DNA of 35,742 nucleotides from a virus: IMG/VR virus record IMGVR_UViG_3300044614_002511, positions 1 to 35,742 of that record; one strand, 5' to 3'. Shown piece by piece: positions 1 to 7,391 of this stretch (position 1 is its first letter; each line of letters starts with the position of its first letter). The notes under the pieces were generated by a model. It saw only the letters and a program-made list of their open reading frames with translations, ran no database searches and was not told where the DNA came from. The position numbers and the translations under genes were made by a program.

Positions 1-127
1 ATTTCAAATGATTGTAGGTACATTGTAGGACTTTCAAAAAACTATCAATTTGCATTTCCTACCAACAATGACCCAAGTGTACATACTGAATGTATTTATG
101 TTGCAAAATTAGCAACTTCAAACAACT
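1..127. repeat. Left copy of 127-bp terminal repeat (circular overlap)
   Basis: These bases are identical to the last 127 bases of the window (35616-35742). An exact repeat of this odd length at both contig ends is what a k-mer assembler leaves on a circular or circularly permuted molecule. The tail-fibre frame reads through it in phase, so the unique circle is 35,615 bp. Confidence 0.95.
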
Positions 128-441
128 TGCACATCGTTCATAATGATAACGCAGGAACCGCTACCACTATTGACTTAGGAGCAAACTTTCTCGCAAATAG
201 TAACTTGTATAAATATAGATTCTTTTTAACTAAAAGAAGTGCAAGTGATTACGACGTACAAATTTTTAGACGAACACTTGCAACGGGAGTTGTTTTGGCG
301 AGTTCTATTTATAACTTAACTACTAATTTACCAACTTCAGGGGGTTTTTTACAACAAATTATGTACATAAACAACAATGCGACTCCAACAAACATGAGGC
401 TTGGCGATTATGGATTCATTAATAAATTTTTACCGTTATAA
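1..441 (+). CDS. Tail fibre / receptor-binding protein, C-terminal part
   Basis: This is the 3' part of a 644-residue protein that begins at 34122 and crosses the circle junction. The frame is continuous: the codon starting at 35742 equals the codon starting at 127, and there is no stop before 441. The C-terminal part is rich in Asn, Thr and Ser with short beta-strand-like stretches, as expected of a phage fibre tip. The position after the tail-tip genes and before the lysis genes fits a host-recognition role. The function is inferred from position and composition; no catalytic motif is visible. A TTG at 127 would make an apparent 104-residue ORF, but that is only an artefact of the contig break. 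Confidence 0.75.
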   Translation: MSNDCRYIVGLSKNYQFAFPTNNDPSVHTECIYVAKLATSNNLHIVHNDNAGTATTIDLGANFLANSNLYKYRFFLTKRSASDYDVQIFRRTLATGVVLASSIYNLTTNLPTSGGFLQQIMYINNNATPTNMRLGDYGFINKFLPL

Positions 442-443
442 TT

Positions 444-872
444 ATGATTTTTAGAACTAAACACAACCGATATATTGACGCTAATAACGTCGAAGTCACA
501 GAGAAACAGTATATTGATTTTCTAAAAAGTGGAGGCACTATTCAAGAAACGGATTTTAATTTTCCGAATGATACGGCAGCTGAATCTTTAGAACTAGAAA
601 CGCAATTATACATAAAAAGAACACAGGACGGTATTAATGCGTATGCAAAAATTTCGGCAGAATTTAGACTTGCTAAATTATCTGGGCAGATTTCTGAACA
701 AACACATGGTTATATTGAAAATCTACTAATTCCTGTGCGAAACGAAGTTTTGGCAGGTCAATGGATTAGTGCCTTAATGAAGATAGAAGATTTAGGAGTA
801 GCACAAGTAGGCAAAGAACTGTACGAGAGACTTCATCTACAATTAACTGATTATATAACTCAAAATTATTAA
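444..872 (+). CDS. Tail-fibre-associated hypothetical protein
   Basis: A 142-residue soluble protein starting 2 bp after the tail-fibre stop, so almost certainly cotranscribed with it. The N-terminus carries a short region with Tyr-Ile-Asp repeats, followed from about residue 45 by a long helical part rich in Glu, Leu and Ile. There is no signal peptide or membrane segment. Proteins of this size immediately after a fibre gene are often fibre chaperones or small fibre-attachment proteins, but nothing in the sequence proves this. I do not recognise a family. Confidence 0.6.
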   Translation: MIFRTKHNRYIDANNVEVTEKQYIDFLKSGGTIQETDFNFPNDTAAESLELETQLYIKRTQDGINAYAKISAEFRLAKLSGQISEQTHGYIENLLIPVRNEVLAGQWISALMKIEDLGVAQVGKELYERLHLQLTDYITQNY

Positions 873-873
873 A

Positions 874-1320
874 ATGATTTGGTTGGTATTACTTATTGCA
901 ATTATAGCCTATTTCTACAAAGGAAGTCGCTCGTTCTATTTCTTTAAATCACAGCTTGCATTAGATGAAAACTGGAAAGAAATAGAACACCTTTTGATTT
1001 TAAAAGGTCACAGTTGGGCAAATATATACAAGTATAAAAATGCCTATGATTACTTCTGTAATCATCCAACTCGATTTGATGGTGCAACAATTGTAAAAGA
1101 TTTGTGTGATATTCCGGAACTCGATTTAGATGCGATGCTTCATGATTATGAAAGCATCACATTTGCGAGTATAAGCATGAAAATGTGGGTTATCTCAGCG
1201 GTTGACTATTTCAAAAACATGGCAAAAAACGGTAAAGGCAATCAGGTTATTAGATTGGTAGGTTTGCTAATCATCGGTTTGGTTTTTGTGCCTTATCATA
1301 AATTCTTTAAAAGATCATAA
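874..1320 (+). CDS. Small membrane protein, lysis region
   Basis: A 148-residue protein with hydrophobic segments at both ends: residues about 2-13 and about 125-140, the latter containing the run LVGLLIIGLVFVPYH. The middle is soluble and charged with many aromatic residues. Start follows the previous stop by 1 bp and the next gene follows by 2 bp, so this is part of one tightly packed late operon leading to the endolysin. A role in lysis or membrane remodelling is inferred from place only. Family not recognised. Confidence 0.55.
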   Translation: MIWLVLLIAIIAYFYKGSRSFYFFKSQLALDENWKEIEHLLILKGHSWANIYKYKNAYDYFCNHPTRFDGATIVKDLCDIPELDLDAMLHDYESITFASISMKMWVISAVDYFKNMAKNGKGNQVIRLVGLLIIGLVFVPYHKFFKRS

Positions 1321-1322
1321 CT

Positions 1323-1586
1323 ATGAAAAACTTCATCAAAAACAATTATCACAAGCATTTAATCATTGGTGTTTTAGGAGGTGCTATCCTGGTGTTTTTA
1401 CTTCATTTTGTATTGGACCAGCCTGATTACATATTAATGATGATCGCCACGTTTGTTGGGTTTTGTGCCGGTATACTTTGGGAGGGTGAGCAAACGTATC
1501 ATTATGGTAACAAATGGGATTCATGGGATGTGATTTTTAGTGGAATAGGGGCAAGTATTGGAAGTTTAATAATTTTAATTTTATAG
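1323..1586 (+). CDS. Small membrane protein (three hydrophobic segments)
   Basis: 87 residues. Hydrophobic segments lie at about residues 13-29, 35-53 and 71-87, the last ending the protein (SLIILIL). The N-terminus is basic (KNFIKNNYHKH), which suggests a cytoplasmic N-terminus. Size and topology fit a holin-like protein, and it lies in the run of membrane proteins before the M15 endolysin. Several genes here could be the holin, so the assignment is uncertain. Confidence 0.5.
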   Translation: MKNFIKNNYHKHLIIGVLGGAILVFLLHFVLDQPDYILMMIATFVGFCAGILWEGEQTYHYGNKWDSWDVIFSGIGASIGSLIILIL

Positions 1587-1588
1587 AA

Positions 1589-1741
1589 ATGGAACGACAA
1601 GTGATTGTTTTAGAAGGTGAGTTTTCTGAAGAAACAAACCAAAGAATTGCAGAATTTTTAGATTACATGGCTTCTTTGGAAGCTGTTCAAAATGTATCTA
1701 TTGGTGGTGGTGGTTTTATAAACATTAAACCAAGACCATAA
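1589..1741 (+). CDS. Small hypothetical protein (50 aa)
   Basis: ATG at 1589, stop TAA at 1739-1741, 50 residues, fitting exactly between its neighbours with 2 bp and 1 bp gaps. The sequence begins MERQVIVLEGEFSEE, is acidic in the first half and has a GGGG run near the C-terminus followed by FINIKPRP. No membrane segment. Gene-sized filling of an otherwise empty slot in a packed operon is the main support. Function unknown. Confidence 0.5.
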   Translation: MERQVIVLEGEFSEETNQRIAEFLDYMASLEAVQNVSIGGGGFINIKPRP

Positions 1742-1742
1742 A

Positions 1743-2078
1743 TTGAAGGTGATTAAAAAAATAAAAGAGTATTACCCATTAATAGTTTTAGTACTAATAC
1801 TCTTTTTGCTTTTAATCGATGTTCAAAACTATTATGTTTTGACAATTTTTTCAAATGTTTTTGGCTTTTCGTTTTTAACAAACGATTTGATAAAAGAAAA
1901 ATATAAAGATAATAGCATTTGTTTCAATAGTATTTATGCTTTGAATTTTATAAACATCACCAATATTATAGGTTGTTTTTTTTCGTACGAATACTATATA
2001 AAAATATTAATAATTGTATCAGTAATAGCAGTATTAACCATTTCTACCTATCAACAAAATGGATCCAAAAGAATTTGA
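1743..2078 (+). CDS. Candidate holin (multi-pass membrane protein)
   Basis: 111 residues, starting at a TTG one base after the previous stop; there is no internal ATG in frame, so the start must be TTG (or GTG at 1749). Three or more hydrophobic segments: about residues 11-25 (PLIVLVLILFLLLID), 30-48, 65-82 and 85-102. A basic N-terminus and a basic, polar C-terminal tail are typical of small phage holins. The last codons overlap the next gene by 20 bp. The location two to three genes before a peptidoglycan peptidase supports a lysis role. Holin is an inference. Confidence 0.5.
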   Translation: MKVIKKIKEYYPLIVLVLILFLLLIDVQNYYVLTIFSNVFGFSFLTNDLIKEKYKDNSICFNSIYALNFINITNIIGCFFSYEYYIKILIIVSVIAVLTISTYQQNGSKRI

Positions 2079-2349
2079 ATTAAAAAGACTTTCAGAACAT
2101 TACACTCGAATTGAAGCACAAATGAAAGGTTTAATGTCAGATGTTCATGACATTAAGAAATCAATATTAGGCTCTGAGTTTGGTGATGAAGGGATTTCAA
2201 AACAATTGAAAGTGATGAAGATGGAAATGGATGAGCTGAAAGAAGAACAGATAAAGAGTAAAATATATTTCAACCAATTCAAATGGTTAGTGTCGATTGT
2301 TGGCTCGGCTATTTTGGTATTATTAGTAAAACAAATTTTAACAAGTTAG
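2059..2349 (+). CDS. XhlA-like coiled-coil protein with C-terminal membrane anchor
   Basis: 96 residues. Residues 1-70 are highly charged and helical, with a coiled-coil look (KQLKVMKMEMDELKEEQ), and a single membrane segment ends the protein (about 77-93, SIVGSAILVLLVKQIL). This is the layout of the haemolysin XhlA family, lysis-associated proteins that work with holins. It overlaps the gene before it by 20 bp and ends 2 bp before the next start. Assignment is by architecture, not by a strong sequence motif. Confidence 0.55.
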   Translation: MDPKEFELKRLSEHYTRIEAQMKGLMSDVHDIKKSILGSEFGDEGISKQLKVMKMEMDELKEEQIKSKIYFNQFKWLVSIVGSAILVLLVKQILTS

Positions 2350-2351
2350 TT

Positions 2352-2612
2352 ATGAAAAAAATAATCGACGACACGCTGAAAAGTCCGAATGGCAAGTGGA
2401 GCCGTAAGTCATTGACTTCGTTTTTCGCTTTTTGGTTTGCCTTAGTTTTAGGCCTGTATATTGTAATTTCAGATTACATTATCGAACGAGAAATAAACCG
2501 CTATGCAATTGATGTTTTTCAATCGCTTTTGCTTTTGGTTGGTGCAACATTGGGGTTGACTGTGTGGGATAAACAAACCATGAATAAAAATACTGACAAT
2601 GAAAACAGTTGA
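2352..2612 (+). CDS. Two-segment membrane protein, candidate holin
   Basis: Start chosen at the ATG at 2352, 2 bp after the preceding stop; an upstream in-frame start at 2283 would lie wholly inside the previous gene. 86 residues: a basic N-terminus with the motif [11 protein letters not shown], hydrophobic segments at about 21-40 and 52-69, then a polar C-terminal tail. The stretch before the first membrane segment ([19 protein letters not shown]) is a pattern I associate with small Bacteroidetes prophage membrane proteins, from memory. It overlaps the endolysin start by 14 bp, so it may be the partner holin. Confidence 0.55.
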   Translation: MKKIIDDTLKSPNGKWSRKSLTSFFAFWFALVLGLYIVISDYIIEREINRYAIDVFQSLLLLVGATLGLTVWDKQTMNKNTDNENS

Positions 2613-3060
2613 TATAATTAAAAAGTATGGTAAACCCAACCAGCAAGGAAGTTATTTAACAACGATTAAATTGCCATATCCTATGCGTTTGGCCTGGGAT
2701 AAAAAAACAACTGTTAAAACGATGCGTTGTCACAAATTGGTGGCCGATGATTTTGCGGCTGTTTTTAATGACTTGCTGCAGCATTACGGTTATGAAAAAA
2801 TTGTTGAACTGGGAATCGATTTATTTGGTGGCTGTTTCAATTTTAGATCTATGCGAGGCGGTTCCGATTACAGTCGTCATTCCTGGGGAATTGCAATTGA
2901 TTTAGACCCGGAAAGAAACACTTTGAAAGAAACATCAAAAACGGCTCGTTTTGCACGACCGGAATACAAACCAATGATTGATATTTTCTATAAACACGGA
3001 TTCATTTCTTTGGGTGTTGAAAAAAATTATGATTGGATGCACTTTGAAATTAAGGAATAA
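2599..3060 (+). CDS. Endolysin, M15-family zinc peptidase
   Basis: 153 residues. The zinc-site signature of the VanY / L-alanyl-D-glutamate peptidase family (M15) is visible: [12 protein letters not shown] places His94 and Asp101, and DWMHFE supplies His148. This set of two His and one Asp is the expected metal ligand triad. The length is normal for a single-domain phage M15 endolysin, with no cell-wall binding domain. No signal peptide is seen, so export depends on a holin. The protein would cut peptide stems of host peptidoglycan at the end of infection. It closes the lysis operon; an 84-bp gap with a hairpin follows. Confidence 0.88.
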   Translation: MKTVDIIKKYGKPNQQGSYLTTIKLPYPMRLAWDKKTTVKTMRCHKLVADDFAAVFNDLLQHYGYEKIVELGIDLFGGCFNFRSMRGGSDYSRHSWGIAIDLDPERNTLKETSKTARFARPEYKPMIDIFYKHGFISLGVEKNYDWMHFEIKE

Positions 3061-3069
3061 TAACATTTT

Positions 3070-3093
3070 GTTTCCCTTATAAGTGAGGGAAAC
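3070..3093 (+). terminator. Hairpin after endolysin, possible terminator or attenuator
   Basis: An 8-bp perfect inverted repeat, GTTTCCCT at 3070-3077 and AGGGAAAC at 3086-3093, with an 8-base loop. It is not followed by a T run, so it is not a textbook intrinsic terminator. It sits in the only sizeable gap between the lysis genes and the accessory virion block. Confidence 0.4.
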
Positions 3094-3144
3094 ATAAAGT
3101 AAAGAATTGATTTTAAAATAATTATAACACTTAAAAAAAGCAAT

Positions 3145-3576
3145 ATGCCAAATTTAATTTACAACAGTACGCATGTTGACCTTATGAAAGGCAACATTAA
3201 TTTTGAAGCTGACAACATCAAAGTGATGGTTGTTACTTCTGCTTATGTTCCTAACCAGGATACACACAGCAAAAGAAGTCATGTGACCAATGAAGTAACC
3301 GGTGCCGGTTATACTGCCGGTGGTGTGAGCTTAACAGGAAAAACAGTAACACAGGATAACACAGCAAACAAAGGTGTTTTTGATGCGGATGATGCTGTGA
3401 TTCCTTCAGTAACAATTTCGGGGAGTGGTGCTGTGATATACAAATCACGTGGTGGTGCAGCAAGTGCCGATGAATTGATTGGTTATATTGATTTTGGTGC
3501 GGTTGTAACAGCTACCAATGGAAACTTTGCCATTCAATTTCCGGTGGAAGGAATTTATAGAAACGGATCTGTTTAA
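3145..3576 (+). CDS. Putative virion protein
   Basis: 143 residues, beta-rich in composition, with the early run KVMVVTSAYVPNQDTHSKR and then VTNEVTGAGYTAGGVSLTG. This pattern (a short structural protein with a T/S-rich GYTAGG segment) resembles small phage structural proteins I know from several tailed phages, where they are thought to decorate the capsid or tail. No signal peptide. It is the first gene of the late accessory block after the lysis operon. The virion assignment is an inference from sequence style and context. Confidence 0.5.
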   Translation: MPNLIYNSTHVDLMKGNINFEADNIKVMVVTSAYVPNQDTHSKRSHVTNEVTGAGYTAGGVSLTGKTVTQDNTANKGVFDADDAVIPSVTISGSGAVIYKSRGGAASADELIGYIDFGAVVTATNGNFAIQFPVEGIYRNGSV

Positions 3577-3608
3577 TTTTTAATAGTAATAATTTAAAAT
3601 AGGTAATC

Positions 3609-4040
3609 ATGGCAGATAATGTAGAAATTACACCGGGAGCGGGTAAAACAATTGGAGCTGATGAAATAGACGCTATTTTGTATCAAAGAATAAAATTAAT
3701 TTTTGGTGCGGATGGTGTAAATGAAGGGGATGTGAGTTTTCAAAACGGGCTTCCTGTAAATGCTGTTGGTGAGTTAATCGAGGCAGTTGAGGCAATGCGG
3801 CAAGCAATACAGTCATTAAATAGAACTATGGGATTAGCACAAGTCAATCCGTTAACTGGCAGTATGTTTGTTGATGGTTCGAGAGTAACACAACCTATTT
3901 CGGGTAACATTTCCACAGTATCACAAGTTTCTTTAGTTGCTAATATGTCTCAATTAGGAGGACAAAATGCAAACTCATTTGTACCATCATTTGAAAGAAA
4001 TACAGCCGACAATTTAAGAAGAAATATAATAGTAACTTAA
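3609..4040 (+). CDS. Hypothetical late protein
   Basis: 143 residues, hydrophilic with no membrane segment. The N-terminus MADNVEITPGAGKTIGADE is followed by a region with Leu, Val and Glu heptad-like spacing (about residues 50-75, VGELIEAVEAMRQAIQSLN) that could trimerise. The Ser/Thr/Asn-rich C-terminal half resembles a fibre stalk or adaptor. It lies 12 bp before the large propeller-like protein, suggesting the two work together. Family not recognised. Confidence 0.5.
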   Translation: MADNVEITPGAGKTIGADEIDAILYQRIKLIFGADGVNEGDVSFQNGLPVNAVGELIEAVEAMRQAIQSLNRTMGLAQVNPLTGSMFVDGSRVTQPISGNISTVSQVSLVANMSQLGGQNANSFVPSFERNTADNLRRNIIVT

Positions 4041-4052
4041 AAATTAAAAATT

Positions 4053-5483
4053 ATGCCAACAACAAACGGTAATAGAAAATTATTAGATTTGAAAAGATGG
4101 GAGCAAGTAACACCTGCACCAGCGGCAACAGCAGCGGGTTCATTCATTGCTTCATCACGTCATTTTAGACAGCAACAATTATTTGTAAGAGGAACTACGG
4201 AAGCGTATATTTACAACCCTTCAGAGGATGGTTGGGTTCAACTACCTTCTCCAGCACTTGCAGGAACAATAGCAGCAGGTGCAGCAGGTGTAGCAGGTGC
4301 ATGGTCAACAGGTACAACGGTTGCTGCAAGTTCATTAACCGCAACGGGTGGAACAACCTCGACAATTGTAACCAATCAAACTTTGGCTCGGTCAATAGCA
4401 GGTTATTCTGTTCATATCCTCTCGGGTCCAAACGCAGGAGTAACGCTTCCAATCGTTTCAAACACAATAGGGGCAACCGCAACTATCACAGTAGCAACGC
4501 AAGGGTCAGCGTTTACTTCATCAACGGTTTATAGATTATGCACACCTGTTTGGTATGTTTTAGGGTCAGGAACTTTAGCAGCAGGTTCGTTTAAAAAATA
4601 TGACTTTGCAACAAATACATGGACAACTTTAGCTCATGCAAGTTTAGCCGCTTCTATTGCAACTGATGGAAAATTAATTAGCACCCCATCGTGGATAAAT
4701 ACCGATTATAAAGCGTTTGCAACAGGAACAGCAACGGCGGGTGGTGCATCGACTTTAACAAACAGTGGTAAAGGCTGGGCAACAAATCAATGGGCAAATT
4801 CGCAAATTAGAATTGTAAGCGGAACGGGTGCGGGTCAAATTAGAACCATTGCATCAAACACAGGAACAGTTATAACAGTTGGTGTAGCATGGACTACAAA
4901 CCCCGATGCAACTTCAGTTTATTCAATCGAGGGTAATGATGACTTCCTTTATTATATGGGAAATAACGCAGTTACTCTTTATCGATATTCCATTTCTGCT
5001 AACACTTGGAGTACATTATCGCCAGTAGCAGCAAGAGCAGGAGCACCAACCGCAGGAATGTCAGGACATTGGATTTATGCAGAAACCAACACCGCTTGGA
5101 CAAATGAAAATGCAATTATAAACGGGCGTAGAATTTACTCTTTCAGAGGCAGTGCATTACTCGATTATTATGATATAGCTGCTAATACATGGGTTTCTGG
5201 ATTGCTTTATTCACCCGCTATTGAAACATTTACCACAGGTTCAAAGTACACTTACTTGAATGATAAAATCTATATTCAAAAAGATGTTACTAACCGTTGG
5301 TTTGAGTTTGATATAGCAGACCAAAACATGATGGGATGGAGTACTATGGCTGTGGTGCAAGGTGCAGCGATTGTTGGTGATACTTGCTTTGATGCAACTT
5401 ATTACGACGGGGCAACTGAAATACATTATGTGTATATGCTGATGAACACTTCTGCTTTAATGTATCGACAAATGGTAATTTGA
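4053..5483 (+). CDS. Beta-propeller-like virion protein with duplicated inserted domain
   Basis: 476 residues, strongly beta and low in Lys/Glu compared with the enzymes of this genome. Short repeats of the kelch/propeller type recur: EAYIYNPSEDGWVQLPSP, KKYDFATNTWTTLAHAS, TLYRYSISANTWSTLSP, DYYDIAANTWVSGLLYS and RWFEFDIADQNMMGWSTM, each an aromatic-Asp-x-x-x-Asn-x-Trp blade motif. Two copies of a 70-75 residue domain are inserted (about residues 88-162 and 219-294), each with a TATGG/TATAGG start, an I-x-SG-x-xAG core and a SxTVY/ATSVY end. Likely a surface-exposed virion protein, perhaps for carbohydrate or host-surface binding. Codons favour ACA and GCA, which may reflect separate origin. 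Confidence 0.55.
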   Translation: MPTTNGNRKLLDLKRWEQVTPAPAATAAGSFIASSRHFRQQQLFVRGTTEAYIYNPSEDGWVQLPSPALAGTIAAGAAGVAGAWSTGTTVAASSLTATGGTTSTIVTNQTLARSIAGYSVHILSGPNAGVTLPIVSNTIGATATITVATQGSAFTSSTVYRLCTPVWYVLGSGTLAAGSFKKYDFATNTWTTLAHASLAASIATDGKLISTPSWINTDYKAFATGTATAGGASTLTNSGKGWATNQWANSQIRIVSGTGAGQIRTIASNTGTVITVGVAWTTNPDATSVYSIEGNDDFLYYMGNNAVTLYRYSISANTWSTLSPVAARAGAPTAGMSGHWIYAETNTAWTNENAIINGRRIYSFRGSALLDYYDIAANTWVSGLLYSPAIETFTTGSKYTYLNDKIYIQKDVTNRWFEFDIADQNMMGWSTMAVVQGAAIVGDTCFDATYYDGATEIHYVYMLMNTSALMYRQMVI

Positions 5484-5499
5484 TAAAATAAAAAACGCT

Positions 5500-5661
5500 A
5501 TGACAATAAAAAAATTAATTAAACAATGCGAAGTAAGATTAGAATATCTGAAAAGCCAATTACAGTCTAACATTCAGCTCAACAATACAGAAATGATATT
5601 GAAAATTGAAACTGAAATAGCTGAAACAGAGCAGACTTTAAATGTGTTAATGAATAGCTAA
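5500..5661 (+). CDS. Small coiled-coil protein (53 aa)
   Basis: ATG at 5500, stop at 5659-5661, 53 residues. The whole protein is predicted helix with heptad spacing of Leu and Ile (LIKQCEVRLEYLKSQLQ; ILKIETEIAETEQTLNVL). Its stop overlaps the next start (TAATG), so it is translationally coupled to the repeat protein after it. A trimerising or chaperone-like partner is possible. Function unknown. Confidence 0.5.
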   Translation: MTIKKLIKQCEVRLEYLKSQLQSNIQLNNTEMILKIETEIAETEQTLNVLMNS

Positions 5662-6236
5662 TGCTTTTAACGCTTTTACAAAATAGTTCTAGTACTGTAA
5701 CAGCGTCCGTAAGTGTATTGGATGCTGTTGCAGAAATTAGCAGTGCTTCTGTAACTGCCGATGCTGTAATTGTTGTTAGTGTATTGGATGCTGTTGCAAC
5801 CATTGAAAATGTTACTGTAACCGGTGGTGCGGTTGTTTCTGTTTTGTTGCTTGAATCGGTTTCAGAAATTAGTCCGGTTATTGTTTCTGTTGAAAACCCG
5901 GTCAATACCGAAGTGTTGGTTCAACCATTGGATGCAATTGCAACTTTAGAAACTGTTTCTGTTTCGGGTGGTGCAATGGCTTTGGTGAGTGCTTTTGAAT
6001 CAGTATCAGAATTAGGAGTTGCAATAGCTTTTGATGTTGATATCAGTAAAAATGAAATTGTAGCACTAAAATCTAAAATAACAACAGCTGTAGTATTGTC
6101 ATCAAAAATAACAACAACAATTGAAGAAAAATCGAAGATAACCACCTCAATACTATTACCATCAAAAATAACAACCGCCATTGTGGAAAAATCAAAAATA
6201 ACCAGCGAAATACTTTTGCTCTCAAAAATTAGATAA
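5661..6236 (+). CDS. Repeat protein: beta repeats plus decapeptide array
   Basis: 191 residues with almost no aromatic residues. Residues about 10-130 are made of loose repeats of 22-27 residues (SVLDAVAEISSASVTADAV, SVLDAVATIENVTVTGGAV, PLDAIATLETVSVSGGAM). Residues 138-191 are an exact 10-residue repeat starting SKITT, five full copies and a partial one. The third-fifth positions alternate between hydrophobic (VLS, LLP, LLL) and charged (EEK, VEK), making a 20-residue super-repeat. Such regular short beta repeats suit a beta-helix or beta-prism fibre. The start codon overlaps the stop of the coiled-coil gene before it. Virion role inferred. Confidence 0.6.
   Translation: MLLTLLQNSSSTVTASVSVLDAVAEISSASVTADAVIVVSVLDAVATIENVTVTGGAVVSVLLLESVSEISPVIVSVENPVNTEVLVQPLDAIATLETVSVSGGAMALVSAFESVSELGVAIAFDVDISKNEIVALKSKITTAVVLSSKITTTIEEKSKITTSILLPSKITTAIVEKSKITSEILLLSKIR
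6072..6233 (+). repeat. Tandem 30-bp repeat encoding SKITT decapeptides
   Basis: Five 30-bp units at 6072, 6102, 6132, 6162 and 6192, plus 12 bp of a sixth. Each begins with a Ser-Lys-Ile-Thr codon set (tcaaaaataac or close). The period is exactly 10 codons and the third codon positions vary, so selection is on the protein. Confidence 0.85.
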
Positions 6237-6237
6237 A

Positions 6238-6537
6238 ATGGGAAAGACATTTAAAAACCAAACGAAATTAAGTATCACCTTGCAAACCGATGAAAGTTTT
6301 GTGGGTGTAACTGTTGCAAGTGCTAGAATTCATTACAAAAAACCTGATGGTACTTTGGGTTTTTTCCCGGCAGTTGTTGTTGATGCTGCAACCGGAACTT
6401 TGCGTTATGCGGTTGCTAGTGAGAATGATATTGATCAATCAAGTACATGGACCTTTTGGGCTCGCGTTGTAGATGATCAAGGATTGGTTTATCCTGGTGA
6501 AGCGGTGGAATATACCTTTTATAATGAAGGTGAATAA
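6238..6537 (+). CDS. Small beta-sandwich protein, putative virion component
   Basis: 99 residues starting 1 bp after the previous stop. The pattern of alternating hydrophobic residues and the central IHYKKPDGTLGFFPAVVVDAATGTLRYAV, then TWTFWARVVDDQGLVYPGEAVEYTFYN, looks like an immunoglobulin-like or carbohydrate-binding-like beta sandwich such as those in phage baseplate upper proteins. No signal peptide. Predicted from composition and order only. Confidence 0.5.
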   Translation: MGKTFKNQTKLSITLQTDESFVGVTVASARIHYKKPDGTLGFFPAVVVDAATGTLRYAVASENDIDQSSTWTFWARVVDDQGLVYPGEAVEYTFYNEGE

Positions 6538-6553
6538 TTTAAACGCAAACATC

Positions 6554-7189
6554 ATGAGGTATTTAAATTTAATCAACCTTAAAAACCTGCCCTATTTAAT
6601 TATAGGGGTTTTGGTTTTGATTATTTGGCTGCAAAATTCATGCGAGCCACAACCACAAATGGTTGCTGTAACGGTTCCTGAAACGAATGGAAGCTTTGCA
6701 CCTGCAAAACCTATTCACGATACTATTAAAATCAAACAAACAGTAGTAAAATGGAAGGATAAAGAAATTGAAATTGAAAACCCAATCAACATGCAACTGT
6801 TTGAAAGCTACACTAAAGCGAAAGATAGTATGCAACGATTGGCAATTTTGCTGAAAGCTATTGAAATAAAAAAGTTTTCAAAAGATTTTGAAGATGAATT
6901 TCTAAAAGTAACTGCCAATGGAACTGTGCAAGGCGAAGTGCAAACCATTGGTTTTGATTATACGATTAAAGAGCGAACTGTTGAAACTGAAGTACCATCA
7001 TCAAAAGCAACTGTTTTTAGGTTGCTTGGTGGTGTAGAAATGGGTAATACCAAACAGTTTGATTCATTTGTAATGAAAGCCAATTTGGAATTTGAAAACA
7101 GAAAAGGCAATTCATTCACCACCGGCTTCGATACTGATCAAAGAATTTGGTTAGGTTATAAGTTTAAAATCTTTCAAATAAGTAGGTAA
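6554..7189 (+). CDS. Membrane-anchored periplasmic-type protein, possible spanin analogue
   Basis: Start chosen at the ATG at 6554; an upstream in-frame start at 6473 would overlap the previous gene by 65 bp. 211 residues: one N-terminal membrane segment (about 13-26, LPYLIIGVLVLIIWLQ) followed by a Cys (NSCEP), then a charged helical region (about 60-105) and a beta-rich C-terminus with aromatic and charged residues. The lipobox is not canonical (QNSC), so anchoring by membrane segment is more likely than lipidation. The layout matches envelope-spanning lysis proteins in some Bacteroidetes phages, but it is far from the lysis cassette. It is the last gene before a terminator. Confidence 0.5.
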   Translation: MRYLNLINLKNLPYLIIGVLVLIIWLQNSCEPQPQMVAVTVPETNGSFAPAKPIHDTIKIKQTVVKWKDKEIEIENPINMQLFESYTKAKDSMQRLAILLKAIEIKKFSKDFEDEFLKVTANGTVQGEVQTIGFDYTIKERTVETEVPSSKATVFRLLGGVEMGNTKQFDSFVMKANLEFENRKGNSFTTGFDTDQRIWLGYKFKIFQISR

Positions 7190-7247
7190 CATGGAAGATA
7201 AATAGGTTGTTTCAAATTAAAAAAAAGTATTTATTTGGTTAATAGGT

Positions 7248-7255
7248 TAAATTTG
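7248..7255 (+). promoter_or_regulatory. Possible Bacteroidetes -7 box
   Basis: TAAATTTG matches the TAnnTTTG consensus of Bacteroidetes housekeeping promoters. No TTG lies at the usual 17-23 bp upstream spacing, and a terminator follows within 30 bp, so the call is weak. Confidence 0.2.
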
Positions 7256-7284
7256 CGTTTGTATTTTTTATTTAGTTAGGACTT

Positions 7285-7323
7285 AAATTCCGCATTTCCA
7301 CGTTTGAAATTGCGGAATTTTTG
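7285..7323 (+). terminator. Intrinsic terminator ending the late operon
   Basis: A 10-bp perfect stem, AAATTCCGCA at 7285-7294 with TGCGGAATTT at 7311-7320, is extended inside by TTTC/GAAA. The right arm runs into a T-rich tail (TTTTTG). It stands 95 bp after the last late gene. Confidence 0.75.
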
Positions 7324-7391
7324 TTTCCTAAAAATCGCTAAAATCCTTGTAAAATAGTGGTTTATAGTTGTTTGTAAAAATCTGCCTTTGA

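Noticed and set aside
1-127. Biological direct terminal repeat
   Set aside because: The repeat falls in the middle of the tail-fibre gene and has a typical assembler length; circular overlap is simpler.
4232-4534. Plus-strand Cys/Asn-rich ORF in another frame
   Set aside because: Shadow of the propeller-like gene produced by its GCA/ACA codon runs.
6072-6233. CRISPR or noncoding tandem repeat
   Set aside because: The 30-bp units are contiguous and in codon phase; they encode a protein repeat.
5921-6250. Minus-strand 109-residue repeat ORF
   Set aside because: Mirror image of the SKITT repeats; the period forces an open opposite frame.
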